53,589 bases of DNA, taken from the NCBI RefSeq assembly GCF_018918075.1, contig NZ_JAHLPW010000024.1:1-53589 (forward strand). The letters run 5' to 3'. This DNA comes from Virgibacillus sp. MSJ-26 (GTDB taxonomy: Bacteria > Bacillota > Bacilli > Bacillales > Amphibacillaceae). The notes below the pieces were generated by a model. The model was not told the DNA's origin, ran no database searches, and worked only from the letters and a program-made list of their open reading frames with translations. Below, one piece after another: positions 15,254-24,301 of the stretch. Made by a program: the position numbers and the translations under genes. Every line of letters starts with the position of its first letter. The stretch's first letter is position 1.

Positions 15254-16435
15254 TTAAGAGGTGTAATCCGTCGTCTCAGTCGTTTCCAATTGAAAACCTT
15301 CAATCTCCACATCGTCATTAATTTCAATTAACAAGCACCGTTTCCCCTGATAAGTAATATACTTAACATTTTTTAAATCTCTAGGGCTAAGCGAAAGATT
15401 CGCGACGTCTGTATTAATTTTAACAGCTTTGGGTATTAAATTATTCGCTTTAAACTCATGTTGTTCATCAGCAATAACCGTTTTGAAAGCATCTTTCACT
15501 TTTTCGGTATCGACTTCTTCAATACCGCTTGAAGTTAAAATCTGTTCGACATCCCGATAATCCAAACTAGGCATCTCTGCATCGTCATCATCATTCTCTT
15601 CATTTTCTTTTACAATATTATCTATTTTTTCGTAAATATTAGAGACCACGTTCGAGTCCACTTTGTCTCCAGCTACTTTGCTGACAATCAATTGAAAGGT
15701 ATCTTTTTCTTCTGCTGCAGTTGAGATATCCTCGCAATTCAGTACGTCTTCAATAAACATTGGGTCTGGTTGATTAGGTTTACCTGCTCTGTAGAGAATA
15801 TGGTTCACGTCCTGGGCGTTATCAGTAAAGGTCGGAAAAAGAAAACCTGATAACGGTGTTGACAGATTGATGATCGGATCGACATCGGCAGTGGATTTGA
15901 ATTCTTTTTCAATATAATCAAAGACAAGTGAACTTTTCGGTTGACTCGTTTTATTAAGACTGCAAAGAATAAATTTATTGGCATAAACACTGTCAGTGCC
16001 ACCCTCTTCTGATTCTGGATCACGCTTTTTCATTGGTTTGCGGTATTCTCCATAAATAAATGTCACCACTGTATCGAAATCGTATGCGGTATTGGCAAAC
16101 ATTTTATCAACAATATCCAGCATATAATCCTTCCATTCATCCGTATCTTCCGCCTGCAACCCGGCAAAAAGAATACTTTGTGTACTATCTTCTATATCAC
16201 GCTTAAACTTTAGTTCAAATAGTCTTGAATCAAGCTGTCCTGTTAAAACCTTTTTGAAATTGACCAAAAATAATTCTTGTGATTCTTGTTCTAACATTTC
16301 AAATGGCTTACTAGCATAATGGTAAATATCTCCGGATTCTTTTTGAACATAAACATTAAAAATTTCTTTGATATCCATTAATTCATTTTCTAATTTAAAT
16401 TGCTTTCGTATATTTGCTATATCTTTTTTATTCAT
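15254..16435 (-). CDS. DUF4317-family protein
   Basis: The protein has 393 residues when started at the ATG at 16435, which follows GGGAGTTGAAG; the frame is open further upstream but those residues are not protein-like. The N-terminus MNKKDIANIRKQFKLENELM, the QESGDIYHY region and the VVTFIYGEYRKPMKKRD segment are typical of the DUF4317 family, found widely in Firmicutes. It is soluble, very acidic (a run with ENDDDDAEM near residue 300) and has no known catalytic motif. The C-terminal 80 residues look like a separate small domain (VKYITYQGKRCLLIEIND). The function is not established. It is monocistronic with its own terminator. Confidence 0.75.
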   Translation of the reverse strand: MNKKDIANIRKQFKLENELMDIKEIFNVYVQKESGDIYHYASKPFEMLEQESQELFLVNFKKVLTGQLDSRLFELKFKRDIEDSTQSILFAGLQAEDTDEWKDYMLDIVDKMFANTAYDFDTVVTFIYGEYRKPMKKRDPESEEGGTDSVYANKFILCSLNKTSQPKSSLVFDYIEKEFKSTADVDPIINLSTPLSGFLFPTFTDNAQDVNHILYRAGKPNQPDPMFIEDVLNCEDISTAAEEKDTFQLIVSKVAGDKVDSNVVSNIYEKIDNIVKENEENDDDDAEMPSLDYRDVEQILTSSGIEEVDTEKVKDAFKTVIADEQHEFKANNLIPKAVKINTDVANLSLSPRDLKNVKYITYQGKRCLLIEINDDVEIEGFQLETTETTDYTS

Positions 16436-16573
16436 TGACTTCAACTCCCTTTGTTGATTATACCTGTTTAATATTAAAAATGTAATCATAGATTCTGTCT
16501 TGAATATTTGTACTCATCTTGCGCATATAGTAGATTGATAGTAAGCGGATACAATATGGGGAAGGAGATTCTT

Positions 16574-17614
16574 ATGGAAAATGAAATTTTATTTTCAACA
16601 CATAAAAATGGTATAGCCGAAGTGACTTTAAATCGGCCACGAGCAATTAATTCATTAACTTATAAGATGTTAAAACCTTTCAAAGAAAAACTAAAGGAAT
16701 GGGAAAAAAATTCGGACATAAAATTAGTCGTGTTAACGGGAGCAGGTGAAAAAGGTTTTTGTGCAGGTGGTGATATGAAAACCCTTTATGAAGCTGGACA
16801 AAAAGGAGAAGCTTTAGAGAAGGGACGTCAATTTTTCGAACTTGAGTATGAAGTCGATCAGTTGGTCGATGAATTTACTAAGCCAATCATCGCTGTTTTA
16901 GATGGAATCGTTATGGGTGGTGGAGTTGGTCTGGCTTACGGGGCAAGTCATCGCATTGTTACTGAACGTACAAAGTGGGCGATGCCGGAGATGAATATCG
17001 GCTTCTTTCCTGATGTCGGAGCGGCTTACTTTTTAAATAAAACTCCAGGCTACATTGGTCGTTATCTAGCCTTAACTTCCTCAGTTATTAACGGAGCTGA
17101 GTCGATCTATATAAACGCAGCAGACCATTTTATGGATAGTAACGACCTTGAAAAATTCCTGAATGAAGTAAAAAATATACATTGGCATGAATCATCAGTG
17201 GACCAAGTATTAGGAAAACTCGTTGATAAATACGTCATGCAGCCTTCTGAAAAAGAGAAAGTTAGAGATTATGAAGATGAAATCAATCAACATTTTAAAT
17301 TTGAATCAATGGAGGACATTGGCATGTCTCTTCAAAAAGGTGAAAGTGAATTTTCTGCTGACACAGCGAAAATAATTCTCTCAAAATCCCCTGTTTCATT
17401 AAAAGTAACCTTGAAACAATTGGTGGATGGAAAAGGGAAGACTTTTGCAGAAGCACTTGCTACGGATTTAGTGATTGCACGGAATTTTATGACACATGCA
17501 GATTTCTTCGAAGGCGTACGTTCGGTTCTTGTTGACAAAGACAACTCACCTCAATATAAATATAAGAAATTAAACGATGTTTCAGATAGTTTAGTAGATC
17601 ATTTTTTTGAATAA
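16574..17614 (+). CDS. 3-hydroxyisobutyryl-CoA hydrolase-like enzyme (crotonase superfamily)
   Basis: The protein has 346 residues from the ATG at 16574, 7 bases after GAAGGAGAT. It is a crotonase-fold protein: NRPRAINSLTYKM, oxyanion-hole segments GEKGFCAGGDM and GIVMGGGVGLAYGASHRI, then the EMNIGFFPDVGAAYFL stretch. Length of about 350 and the C-terminal part with LSKSPVSLKVTLKQL are typical of HIBCH (ECH_2) rather than of 260-residue enoyl-CoA hydratases. HIBCH hydrolyses 3-hydroxyisobutyryl-CoA in valine breakdown. No other valine-pathway gene is present nearby. Confidence 0.85.
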   Translation: MENEILFSTHKNGIAEVTLNRPRAINSLTYKMLKPFKEKLKEWEKNSDIKLVVLTGAGEKGFCAGGDMKTLYEAGQKGEALEKGRQFFELEYEVDQLVDEFTKPIIAVLDGIVMGGGVGLAYGASHRIVTERTKWAMPEMNIGFFPDVGAAYFLNKTPGYIGRYLALTSSVINGAESIYINAADHFMDSNDLEKFLNEVKNIHWHESSVDQVLGKLVDKYVMQPSEKEKVRDYEDEINQHFKFESMEDIGMSLQKGESEFSADTAKIILSKSPVSLKVTLKQLVDGKGKTFAEALATDLVIARNFMTHADFFEGVRSVLVDKDNSPQYKYKKLNDVSDSLVDHFFE

Positions 17615-17656
17615 GGTGATGGCATGTAACGACCCTATTTTAGCCATCTTTTTTTC
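17615..17656 (+). terminator. probable terminator of the HIBCH-like gene
   Basis: GATGGC (17618-17623) pairs with GCCATC (17643-17648) and is followed by seven T. The stem is short and the loop is long, so this is moderately supported. Confidence 0.55.
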
Positions 17657-17760
17657 ATTCATATATATTGATATGTTACACATCAAATACAACATGTTAA
17701 CCATAAATTCGTAAACACACATAAAATCACTGCCATAATAGAGAAAAAGGCGGTGATTTT

Positions 17761-18705
17761 TTGTTGACATTAAGCCATGTGAAGAAAAGTTACGGAAAGC
17801 ATGTTGCTCTTAGGGGAGTGGAACTAATGATTCCTTCAGGGAGTTGTTACGGACTAGTTGGACCGAATGGAGCGGGAAAATCCACTTTATTAAAAATCCT
17901 CGCGTCGGTTATCCAAGATTATGAAGGGAAGGTAGATTTAAATGGGAAGGGAGACTTTAAGGATATCATGGGCTATGTCCCACAGGAAATATGTTTAGAG
18001 CAAACATTTTCAGCGTTTAATAACCTATCTTTTTTTGGAAGGATTTATGGGTTGAAAGGAAAAAGACTCAAGAGAAGAGTGCAAGAAGTTTTAGAAGAGG
18101 TGGGACTGGCGGATCGAAGTCAGGATAAAGTAAAGGATTTTTCAGGTGGTATGAAACGACGTTTAAATATTGGGTGTGCTTTAATGCATAGACCGAGCCT
18201 AATCATCATGGATGAGCCAACTGTCGGGATTGATCCGCAATCAAGAAAATATATTTTTCAAATGATTCATCGTTTGCAAGAACAGGGGTGTACGATAATT
18301 TATGCCACTCATTATATGGAAGAAGTTGAGCAAATCTGTGACAACGTTGCGTTTATTGACCAAGGGAAAATGATTGAAGAAGGAGCGGTTGATGATTTGC
18401 TGCAAAAATATGCTGTTCCATCTGTCTTTGTAAAAGCAAGTAAGCCACTGCCGGAAAGTATGGGTATGGATACATTCGGAGAAATAGTAGATTATAACGG
18501 GGGGTTATTGGTAAAGACAGATAATCCACTTTTGGTTATGAAAAGTATTTCCACATTTTATCAATCCAATCACACAGAAGTGGAGCGGCTTGAACTAGTT
18601 CAACCTAAACTTGAGGATGTCTTTTTCTCCCTCACAGGCAGTACACTTCGAGATGTGAATCCACTTGCAAAAACAGGTTACACGTCCAAAAAGGAGGTTA
18701 TCTGA
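17761..18705 (+). CDS. ABC transporter ATP-binding protein (ABC-2 exporter)
   Basis: The protein has 314 residues, starting at one of two adjacent TTG codons after AAGGCGGTGAT. It shows Walker A GPNGAGKST (about 38-46), Q-loop GYVPQE, signature FSGGMKRR, Walker B LIIMDEPTVGID and the switch His in THYMEE. The C-terminal 90 residues form the extra domain common in DrrA/YhcH-type subunits of ABC-2 exporters. It overlaps the permease gene by one base. The permease, the LytTR regulator and the DUF3021 gene follow in one apparent operon. The cargo is unknown; drugs, peptides or lipids are possible. Confidence 0.93.
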   Translation: MLTLSHVKKSYGKHVALRGVELMIPSGSCYGLVGPNGAGKSTLLKILASVIQDYEGKVDLNGKGDFKDIMGYVPQEICLEQTFSAFNNLSFFGRIYGLKGKRLKRRVQEVLEEVGLADRSQDKVKDFSGGMKRRLNIGCALMHRPSLIIMDEPTVGIDPQSRKYIFQMIHRLQEQGCTIIYATHYMEEVEQICDNVAFIDQGKMIEEGAVDDLLQKYAVPSVFVKASKPLPESMGMDTFGEIVDYNGGLLVKTDNPLLVMKSISTFYQSNHTEVERLELVQPKLEDVFFSLTGSTLRDVNPLAKTGYTSKKEVI

Positions 18706-19451
18706 TGACAGCAATGTTTAAATTCGAAATGAAAAAGAACTTGCAAGATCGAGGACTGCTTTTTTGGATGATTATTTTACCGATTGCTTTTATAGTCTTG
18801 GCGGTTAGTGTCTTTGCTTCAGGAGAAGATGGAACTATGAAGCAGCAAATGATTTTATCCATTGTGCCTGGTTATGTCGTGACATTTGTATTTTTCATTA
18901 TGATTTCCATGGTCACCGCGTTTTTGAAAGACCGGGACCTGGGGATGACAGCTAGAATTGCCAGTACACCACTCTCACCACAATTATATTTGCTAGGAAA
19001 ATGGATACCGTATATGTTTATAGTATGGATTCAAATTATTATTTTAATAGCGTTTGGAAAAGTAGTTTATGATCTCCCCATTGTGCAGCCTTTATTTGTG
19101 TTTTTCCTATCGATTGCATTATCATTTATGGCGACAGGATTTGGACTAGTGCTTTCGTTATTTGTCAAAACAGAAAATATGGGGATAGCATTAACACAAG
19201 TCATTGCGTTAGGTGGAGCCATGTTAGGGGGATTGTGGATGCCGCTAGATTTACTTCCTGACATAATACAAAAGATAGCTCATTTACTTCCTCAATATTA
19301 TGCACATCAAGCGTTACAAGACGCATTGAATGGGACATTAACTTATAAAGCCTTCTTCCAAGGGCTATTCACGATACTAGCATATGGCTGTGCCGGATTT
19401 ATTTTAGGCATCATACGTTATCCGCACTTTTTGAAACAAGCGCGCGGTTAA
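18705..19451 (+). CDS. ABC-2 type permease
   Basis: The protein has 248 residues and six hydrophobic segments with a larger loop after the first, as in ABC-2 membrane proteins. Segments such as KDRDLGMTARIASTPLSP at the coupling helix and GGLWMPLDLLPDIIQKIA before the last helices are characteristic. The ATG comes directly after the ATPase stop, preceded by AAAGGAGG within that gene's end. It should dimerise and pair with the upstream ATPase. It ends 23 bases before the LytTR gene. Confidence 0.92.
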   Translation: MTAMFKFEMKKNLQDRGLLFWMIILPIAFIVLAVSVFASGEDGTMKQQMILSIVPGYVVTFVFFIMISMVTAFLKDRDLGMTARIASTPLSPQLYLLGKWIPYMFIVWIQIIILIAFGKVVYDLPIVQPLFVFFLSIALSFMATGFGLVLSLFVKTENMGIALTQVIALGGAMLGGLWMPLDLLPDIIQKIAHLLPQYYAHQALQDALNGTLTYKAFFQGLFTILAYGCAGFILGIIRYPHFLKQARG

Positions 19452-19474
19452 CATGTGATTAAAGGGGGATGAGA

Positions 19475-19933
19475 ATGAAAGTAAACATTGATATTGACGA
19501 AAATCATGGAGAGCCAACAATTTCGATTAAAGCCAAAGAATGGACCGAAGAATTAGAAGAAATTATAAATATAATAAAAAAACAAAAGACAAAGAGGCTA
19601 TTTGGTGTAGAAGAAGATCAAACAGTCTTACTTGATCCCCGGGAAGTCGACTTTGTCTATGCTGAGAAACGAAAAGTATTCGCAGCACTAGCAAGTAAAA
19701 GTGTTGAAATCAAGCTGAAGCTTTATGAAGTGGAGGAAATGCTAGCTCCCCATCATTTTATGCGGTTTTCCAAATCGGTGATTGGTAATTTAAATCAAAT
19801 TCGACGCTTTGAATTATCATTTAATGGAACACTTTGTGTTTATTTTCATTCCGGTAATAAAGAATATATCTCACGTAACTATGTATCTAAAATTAAAGAA
19901 GAATTGACGATGGGAGGGCAATCAAATGATTAG
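19475..19933 (+). CDS. LytTR-domain DNA-binding protein
   Basis: The protein has 152 residues from the ATG at 19475; the in-frame ATG at 19469 overlaps the GGGGG of the binding site. The C-terminal 100 residues are a LytTR domain: LLDPREVDFVYAEKRKVFA, LYEVEEMLAPHHFMRFSKS, then IGNLNQIRRFELSFNGTL and YISRNYVSKIKEEL. There is no receiver domain, only a short acidic N-terminal segment, so activity must be controlled otherwise. It overlaps the DUF3021 membrane protein gene by 8 bases. In streptococcal LytTR systems such as HdrRM and BrsRM, a membrane partner holds the regulator inactive; I infer the same here. Confidence 0.9.
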   Translation: MKVNIDIDENHGEPTISIKAKEWTEELEEIINIIKKQKTKRLFGVEEDQTVLLDPREVDFVYAEKRKVFAALASKSVEIKLKLYEVEEMLAPHHFMRFSKSVIGNLNQIRRFELSFNGTLCVYFHSGNKEYISRNYVSKIKEELTMGGQSND

Positions 19934-20336
19934 AAAAATAGTCGAAAGATGCATTGCAGGTATTGCTTTCGGTGGAATAGCGACATTTATTGCCCTAACT
20001 ATTATGAAGTTCGGTCATATTGAAGGATACGCCTCAGAAATATGGAATCATATGCTCGCGAGTTTCGGTTTAGGTATATATTTTGGCCTTGCATCCCTAA
20101 TTTTTGAAATGGAAAAGGGAAGTCCGTTAAAGAAAACAGCCATTCATTATTGTTTATCTATTGTTATCTGGCTTATTATTGCTTTACCAGTTGGGTGGTT
20201 ACCGTTTAATCTATTATCAGTTATTGTTGGAATTTTAATTTTCACCATAATATATAGCATTTATTGGACGGGGTTCTATTTATATTTCAAAAAAGTTGAA
20301 ACGACAATGAATGAACATTTGCAGAAAAGGTATTAG
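19926..20336 (+). CDS. DUF3021 membrane protein, partner of the LytTR regulator
   Basis: The protein has 136 residues with four hydrophobic helices (about 10-26, 43-60, 75-93, 97-118) and short loops, matching DUF3021 proteins that are nearly always encoded next to a LytTR gene. It starts inside the end of that gene, after GGGAGGGC, implying coupled translation. By analogy it is a membrane-bound antagonist or sensor for the LytTR protein. It ends the operon that begins with the ABC exporter. Confidence 0.82.
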   Translation: MIRKIVERCIAGIAFGGIATFIALTIMKFGHIEGYASEIWNHMLASFGLGIYFGLASLIFEMEKGSPLKKTAIHYCLSIVIWLIIALPVGWLPFNLLSVIVGILIFTIIYSIYWTGFYLYFKKVETTMNEHLQKRY

Positions 20337-20416
20337 TTGTAACCCTACTTGATTGAATGATTTCTGCTTATCATATAGAATCGAGATGAGAATTATACAA
20401 GGGGGAGTGTTAATTA

Positions 20417-20920
20417 ATGGCAAAGGTTTGTTTTTTACTTGATAATAATTACGAAGACTCTGAGATGACCAGTCCATATGAAGCGGTAAAAGAAGCAGGT
20501 CATGAGGCTGTCATTGTCGGGATTGAACAAGGTGTGGCGTTAAAAGGAAAAAAAGGCACTACTTATCAATCAGACATGTCTATTGATAAGGTAGATGCTT
20601 CAGATTATGACGCTGTTATAATTCCAGGTGGATCGGCACCAGAAGCGCTCAGAGTAAATGATGCTATGGTCCATTTTGTCAAAGATGCCGATAGCCAAGG
20701 AAAGGTTATTGCAGGGATCTGTCATGGACCACAAGTGATGATCAGTGCCGATATTTTAAATGATAAACAACTTACTTGTTACGTTGGCATTCGTGATGAT
20801 GTCAAAAATGCCGGAGGACAGTATAAAGATGAGGAAGTAGTTGTGGACGGAAATTTGATTACTTCACGTACCCCAAAAGATGAGCCCGCTTTTATTCGGG
20901 AGATTTTAAATAAATTATAA
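20417..20920 (+). CDS. DJ-1/PfpI-family protein (YraA/YhbO-like)
   Basis: The protein has 167 residues covering one DJ-1/PfpI domain. It has the nucleophile-elbow Cys in AGICHGPQ followed by the conserved His, the acidic residues of EDSEM near the N-terminus and the AVIIPGGSAPE strand-loop. Relatives are described as stress proteins, glyoxalases or deglycases; the real activity is debated. It starts at ATG after AAGGGGGAG. It stands alone, with no terminator directly after the gene other than the large inverted repeat beginning at 20947. Confidence 0.92.
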   Translation: MAKVCFLLDNNYEDSEMTSPYEAVKEAGHEAVIVGIEQGVALKGKKGTTYQSDMSIDKVDASDYDAVIIPGGSAPEALRVNDAMVHFVKDADSQGKVIAGICHGPQVMISADILNDKQLTCYVGIRDDVKNAGGQYKDEEVVVDGNLITSRTPKDEPAFIREILNKL

Positions 20921-20946
20921 TAGTTTAGATTCTAAAGTGTAATTTA

Positions 20947-21275
20947 AAGAGGATGGGACATAAGTATTTTAGTTAATGTAAAAGCGAACGTATTAAAGTA
21001 TATTTTTTTTAATATACACTTTTAAAATCAGCGTAGGAAAAATACGTAGACTCCTTGAAAAAGAAAACCACTTTTTCTGCGTGCGATGAATCGCTGTCGA
21101 AGTATTCCTTGTCCAGCAGGATGAAAAGCTTAGATGAGACCCCGCAGAGCGTAGCACGAGGAGGCTCATCAGCGCCTGCGGAAAGCGAAGTATTTATCCG
21201 AAGCGAATAACGCTCGCTTAAAATTGTTCGTCTTTTAATTACTAATACTTAATTTTGTCCCAGCCTCCTTTTTTA
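20947..21275. repeat. dispersed Bacillaceae-type intergenic repeat with inverted ends
   Basis: The ends are inverted: GAGG-TGGGACA-TAAGTATT at 20949-20969 matches AATACTTAATTTTGTCCCAGCCTCC at 21244-21268 read on the other strand. The inside holds the GTAGACTCC, GAGACCCCGCAGAGCGTAGC, GAGGAGGCTCATCA and GCGGAAAGCGAAGT blocks that I remember from many Bacillaceae intergenic regions. It contains GACCCCGCAG / CTGCGG-type self-complementary parts and ends in a T-run, so its transcript would fold strongly and may terminate. Coding potential is nil. The function of the family is not known to me. Confidence 0.75.
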
Positions 21276-21391
21276 AACCTATTTAATATGTATAAATAAT
21301 AAGGGGAAAGGATTTCGGAAAGATATAAGTAAGATCTTATCCCAAATCCTGGTACAAATAGTTTTGTTTATCCCCATTTTTTAAAATACAA

Positions 21392-21631
21392 CTAATAATT
21401 AACTTTCGTTTTCCAATAATTATTTGCAGCGGCCACAGTTTGATAGTGGATGGCGATGACTTGTGAAGCGGCTATTAAACTATCAGCGTTCTTAGAATAC
21501 TTTGGACGTAGTTTTTTTCTGACACTGACGGATGGTTGCGTTGTTTCAACTCCTTTTTGTGCCAGCTTAACTGCTAAATCAAATCCTTCTTCAGGTGTTT
21601 TTGTCTGTAAACTTTTAAGTGACTTTTCCAT
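21392..21631 (-). CDS. small basic protein of unknown function
   Basis: The protein has 79 residues, starting at ATG after GGAAGGGAATG. It is helical and polar, with TPEEGFDLAVKLAQKG, then a basic RKKLRPKYSKN segment and an alanine-rich IAASQVIAIHYQTVAAANNYW stretch. It has no signal peptide, membrane segment or Cys. I do not recognise the family. It lies 33 bases after the cupin gene on the same strand, so both are probably transcribed together and may act in the same process. Confidence 0.65.
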   Translation of the reverse strand: MEKSLKSLQTKTPEEGFDLAVKLAQKGVETTQPSVSVRKKLRPKYSKNADSLIAASQVIAIHYQTVAAANNYWKTKVNY

Positions 21632-21664
21632 TACATTCCCTTCCTTTATTGATTCAATTATTCA

Positions 21665-22228
21665 TTAATGATGCTCCTCAGCAGCTATAGCTTCTGCTTT
21701 AGTTTGGTGGACAGTGCCAAAAGGATGTTCAGGCGGCGCATAAATTGAATAAAGCTTCAAAGGTTCATTCCCCGTGTTTATCAGATTATGCCACTTGCCA
21801 GCAGGCACCATGATAGCATAATCTTCAGCGACTGATTTTTGATAATACAAATTTTCTTTCGTATCTCCCATGCGCACTATCCCTTGCCCTTCTTCAATTC
21901 TTAAAAATTGATCTGTATCGGGATGTACTTCTAGTCCTACATCTTCGCCGACATCGATGCTCATTAATGTTACTTGTAAGTGCTCACCTGTCCATAAGGC
22001 AGTTCGAAAGGTATTATTTTTTTCAACTGCGCCTTCAATGTTAATGACGAATGGTTCTTTACCATGGTCTTTAAATGTAACTCTTTCTGGGGACATGGCT
22101 TGTGGGTAATAGGCCAGGTGATTGTATTCTAATCCAAAATGATGTGGTTGATATGCAAGCTGTCTTCCACATGTACATGTGGGTGCATGAATATAGTTTG
22201 GAGAGGAATGGTACGGAATATAGTACAT
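21665..22228 (-). CDS. cupin-domain protein
   Basis: The protein has 187 residues from the ATG at 22228, 7 bases after AAAGGAG. A Tyr/His/Pro-rich N-terminus (MYYIPYHSSPNY, with a CTCGRQ Cys pair) precedes a single cupin barrel: TGEHLQVTLMSIDVGEDVG, LEVHPDTDQFLRIEEGQG and VPAGKWHNLINTGNEPLKLY. Motif 1 contains HPDTDQFLRIEEG and motif 2 the PAGKWHN segment, which would bind a metal. The N-terminal composition resembles that of coat-associated proteins in spore formers, but that is only an impression. It is cotranscribed with the 79-residue gene. Confidence 0.85.
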   Translation of the reverse strand: MYYIPYHSSPNYIHAPTCTCGRQLAYQPHHFGLEYNHLAYYPQAMSPERVTFKDHGKEPFVINIEGAVEKNNTFRTALWTGEHLQVTLMSIDVGEDVGLEVHPDTDQFLRIEEGQGIVRMGDTKENLYYQKSVAEDYAIMVPAGKWHNLINTGNEPLKLYSIYAPPEHPFGTVHQTKAEAIAAEEHH

Positions 22229-22455
22229 ACTTTCAACTCCTTTAATAATTTCTAACATCATCATATGCACAGGTGTCATGATATGTACTTTTGTAATGCT
22301 TTTACTACTATGTTAAGATTTTTCGCAAAAGTTATGAAATTAATGATAAGATAAAGGAAAATCTATACTTTAAAACTTTTTTATAAAAACATAGAATCCG
22401 GTGATGTAACTTTTCAATTGCTTTTGTGTTTTCATGGTGAATTAGGAGGTTAGAA

Positions 22456-23481
22456 ATGAATAAAGTTCTATATGCATTACGCTTTGAAAAATTTGCAGAG
22501 GAAAGCAGAGGGCTTAATAGTAGACTCTATGAGCTTTTATCTCGTGAGATAGCAGAAGATGAGCAATTACTAGAATTATCTTCAAAAGCCCGTAGTGGTC
22601 AACCAATTCCAAATTTATTATTTGCTGCTGTTCATTACTTGTTATTAGAAGGCAAAGATCATCCACTAAGAGAGTTTTATCCGAGTATCACAGCAAACCC
22701 TTGGCCAGTAGATAAAGCATTTAATTACTTCAAAGATTTTTGTAGTACATATGAATATGAAATTATTCCTTTGCTTAAAAATAAGTTGGTCCAGACAAAT
22801 GAAATTAGACGATGTGCTTATTTATACCCCGTGTATTGCTGGATATATAATAAGGTGAAAAAACCTTTATCTCTTATTGAAATTGGAACAAGTGCGGGCT
22901 TACAATTACTTTGGAATCAATATAGTTACTCTTATGGCAGTGAAAATGTATATGGAAATAAACTTTCAGACGTTCATTTACATGCCGAGATTAAGGGGAA
23001 TCATCAACCGACATTATTACTTGATAGTCCACCTGTAGCGTCAAAAATAGGCGTAGACTTAAATATTAATGATCTGAGAAAAGCAGAAGATTATCTCTGG
23101 TTAAAAGCCCTTATTTGGCCTGAACATCACAATAGAAGAGAGATGTTCGATAAAGCAGTGTCACTTTTTAAAGAAAACCCAGTCGATCTTATTGAAGGAG
23201 ATGGAGTGGATTTAATACCAACTATTGTAGCAGGTATTAAAGAAGACTCAGTTATTTGTATTTTTCATACGCATGTTGCTAATCAAATCCCGGAAGATTT
23301 AAAACATAAATTATTGGCTAATATAGATAAAATAGGGAAAACTCGAGATGTTTTCCATATATACAATAATATGTGGGATGAAAAATTACATGTGGATTCG
23401 ATCGTCCAAGGTAAGAAGTCAATTCAAACAATCGGTATGACGGATGGTCACGGAAGATGGTTTGAATGGGATATAACATAA
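22456..23481 (+). CDS. DUF2332-family protein
   Basis: The protein has 341 residues, starting at ATG after TAGGAGGT. It resembles DUF2332 proteins: FEKFAEESRGLNSRLYELL at the start, then NLLFAAVHYLLL, EIRRCAYLYPVY, a glycine-rich LIEIGTSAGLQLLWNQYSY segment like a methyltransferase SAM-binding loop, and FHTHVANQIPEDLK with a late NNMWDEKLH. The function is not established in the literature I know; the SAM-loop likeness is an inference. A small membrane-protein gene follows 18 bases later. Confidence 0.75.
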   Translation: MNKVLYALRFEKFAEESRGLNSRLYELLSREIAEDEQLLELSSKARSGQPIPNLLFAAVHYLLLEGKDHPLREFYPSITANPWPVDKAFNYFKDFCSTYEYEIIPLLKNKLVQTNEIRRCAYLYPVYCWIYNKVKKPLSLIEIGTSAGLQLLWNQYSYSYGSENVYGNKLSDVHLHAEIKGNHQPTLLLDSPPVASKIGVDLNINDLRKAEDYLWLKALIWPEHHNRREMFDKAVSLFKENPVDLIEGDGVDLIPTIVAGIKEDSVICIFHTHVANQIPEDLKHKLLANIDKIGKTRDVFHIYNNMWDEKLHVDSIVQGKKSIQTIGMTDGHGRWFEWDIT

Positions 23482-23499
23482 AAAAGAAGGAGGGTTTTC

Positions 23500-23664
23500 A
23501 TGGGTGTAGCTAGTTTAATAGGAATACTCATTTACTTATTTCCTTTTATAGCGGCTGTCTTAGTTATGGTTTGGCTATACAGGATTAAACAAAATTCTGA
23601 TGAGCAAGTAGAACAGAATAAGAAGATTATTAGATTGCTTGAAAAAGATAATTTAAAAGAATAA
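23500..23664 (+). CDS. small single-pass membrane protein
   Basis: A 54-residue protein reads from the ATG at 23500, placed after AAGAAGGAGGG. Residues 3-27 form one strongly hydrophobic helix (LIGILIYLFPFIAAVLVMVW), followed by a short charged helix rich in Lys, Glu and Asn. This is a common layout of small Bacillus membrane proteins. I do not recognise the family. It lies 18 bases after the DUF2332 gene, so it is probably in the same transcript. Confidence 0.7.
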   Translation: MGVASLIGILIYLFPFIAAVLVMVWLYRIKQNSDEQVEQNKKIIRLLEKDNLKE

Positions 23665-23729
23665 TTTTAATCGCGCCGTTGTAGACAACTTTATATTGAT
23701 GTAATAATGGTGATGTATGGAGGCTGTTG

Positions 23730-24179
23730 ATGGGATATGTAATAAATTTAAGAAAGCTTGTAGGGAGTAGACCATTAGTTATCGTTGGCGCTAGTGTCAT
23801 TTTAATAGATGAAAATAATAGACTGCTATTACAGTTACGGAAGGATAATAATTGCTGGGGGTTGGCAGGTGGTTCCCTTGAACCTGGTGAAACCTTAGAG
23901 GATGTGGCAAAAAGAGAGTTGATGGAAGAAACAGGATTGCTGGCAAAGCGCTTAACTTATTTTAAAACTTTTTCTGGTGAAGACTATTATTATAAGTATC
24001 CAAATGGTGATGAGGTTTATAATGTGATCACAGCGTATGTCTGTCGAGAGTACGCTGGAAGTTTAAGGGCAGAAGAAGCTGAAGTTCAAGCGTTAAGCTT
24101 TTTCCATTTAGATAACCTTCCTGAAAATATGAGTCCGCCAGATAAGATGGTCATCAAAGCATTTAAGGAAAACATTTAG
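23730..24179 (+). CDS. NUDIX hydrolase
   Basis: The protein has 149 residues from the ATG at 23730; a TTG directly before it is in frame, and GGAGG lies 6 bases before the TTG. It has the NUDIX box GGSLEPGET then KRELMEETGL with the metal-binding glutamates. The N-terminal lead MGYVINLRKLVGSRPLVIVGASVI and the GEDYYYKYPNGDEVYNVITAYV stretch are typical of Bacillus NUDIX proteins annotated as ADP-ribose or (d)NTP pyrophosphohydrolases. The substrate is not determined. It appears monocistronic. Confidence 0.9.
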   Translation: MGYVINLRKLVGSRPLVIVGASVILIDENNRLLLQLRKDNNCWGLAGGSLEPGETLEDVAKRELMEETGLLAKRLTYFKTFSGEDYYYKYPNGDEVYNVITAYVCREYAGSLRAEEAEVQALSFFHLDNLPENMSPPDKMVIKAFKENI

Positions 24180-24301
24180 ATACTTAGATACTAAGAATTG
24201 AGTTAAATTGGGATATAAATAATATGTTGTATCGAATTTTCTTTATTGTTTCACATTTATCAAGAATCATTTAAAATAGAAAAAAAGGAGAGTGACATAA
24301 A

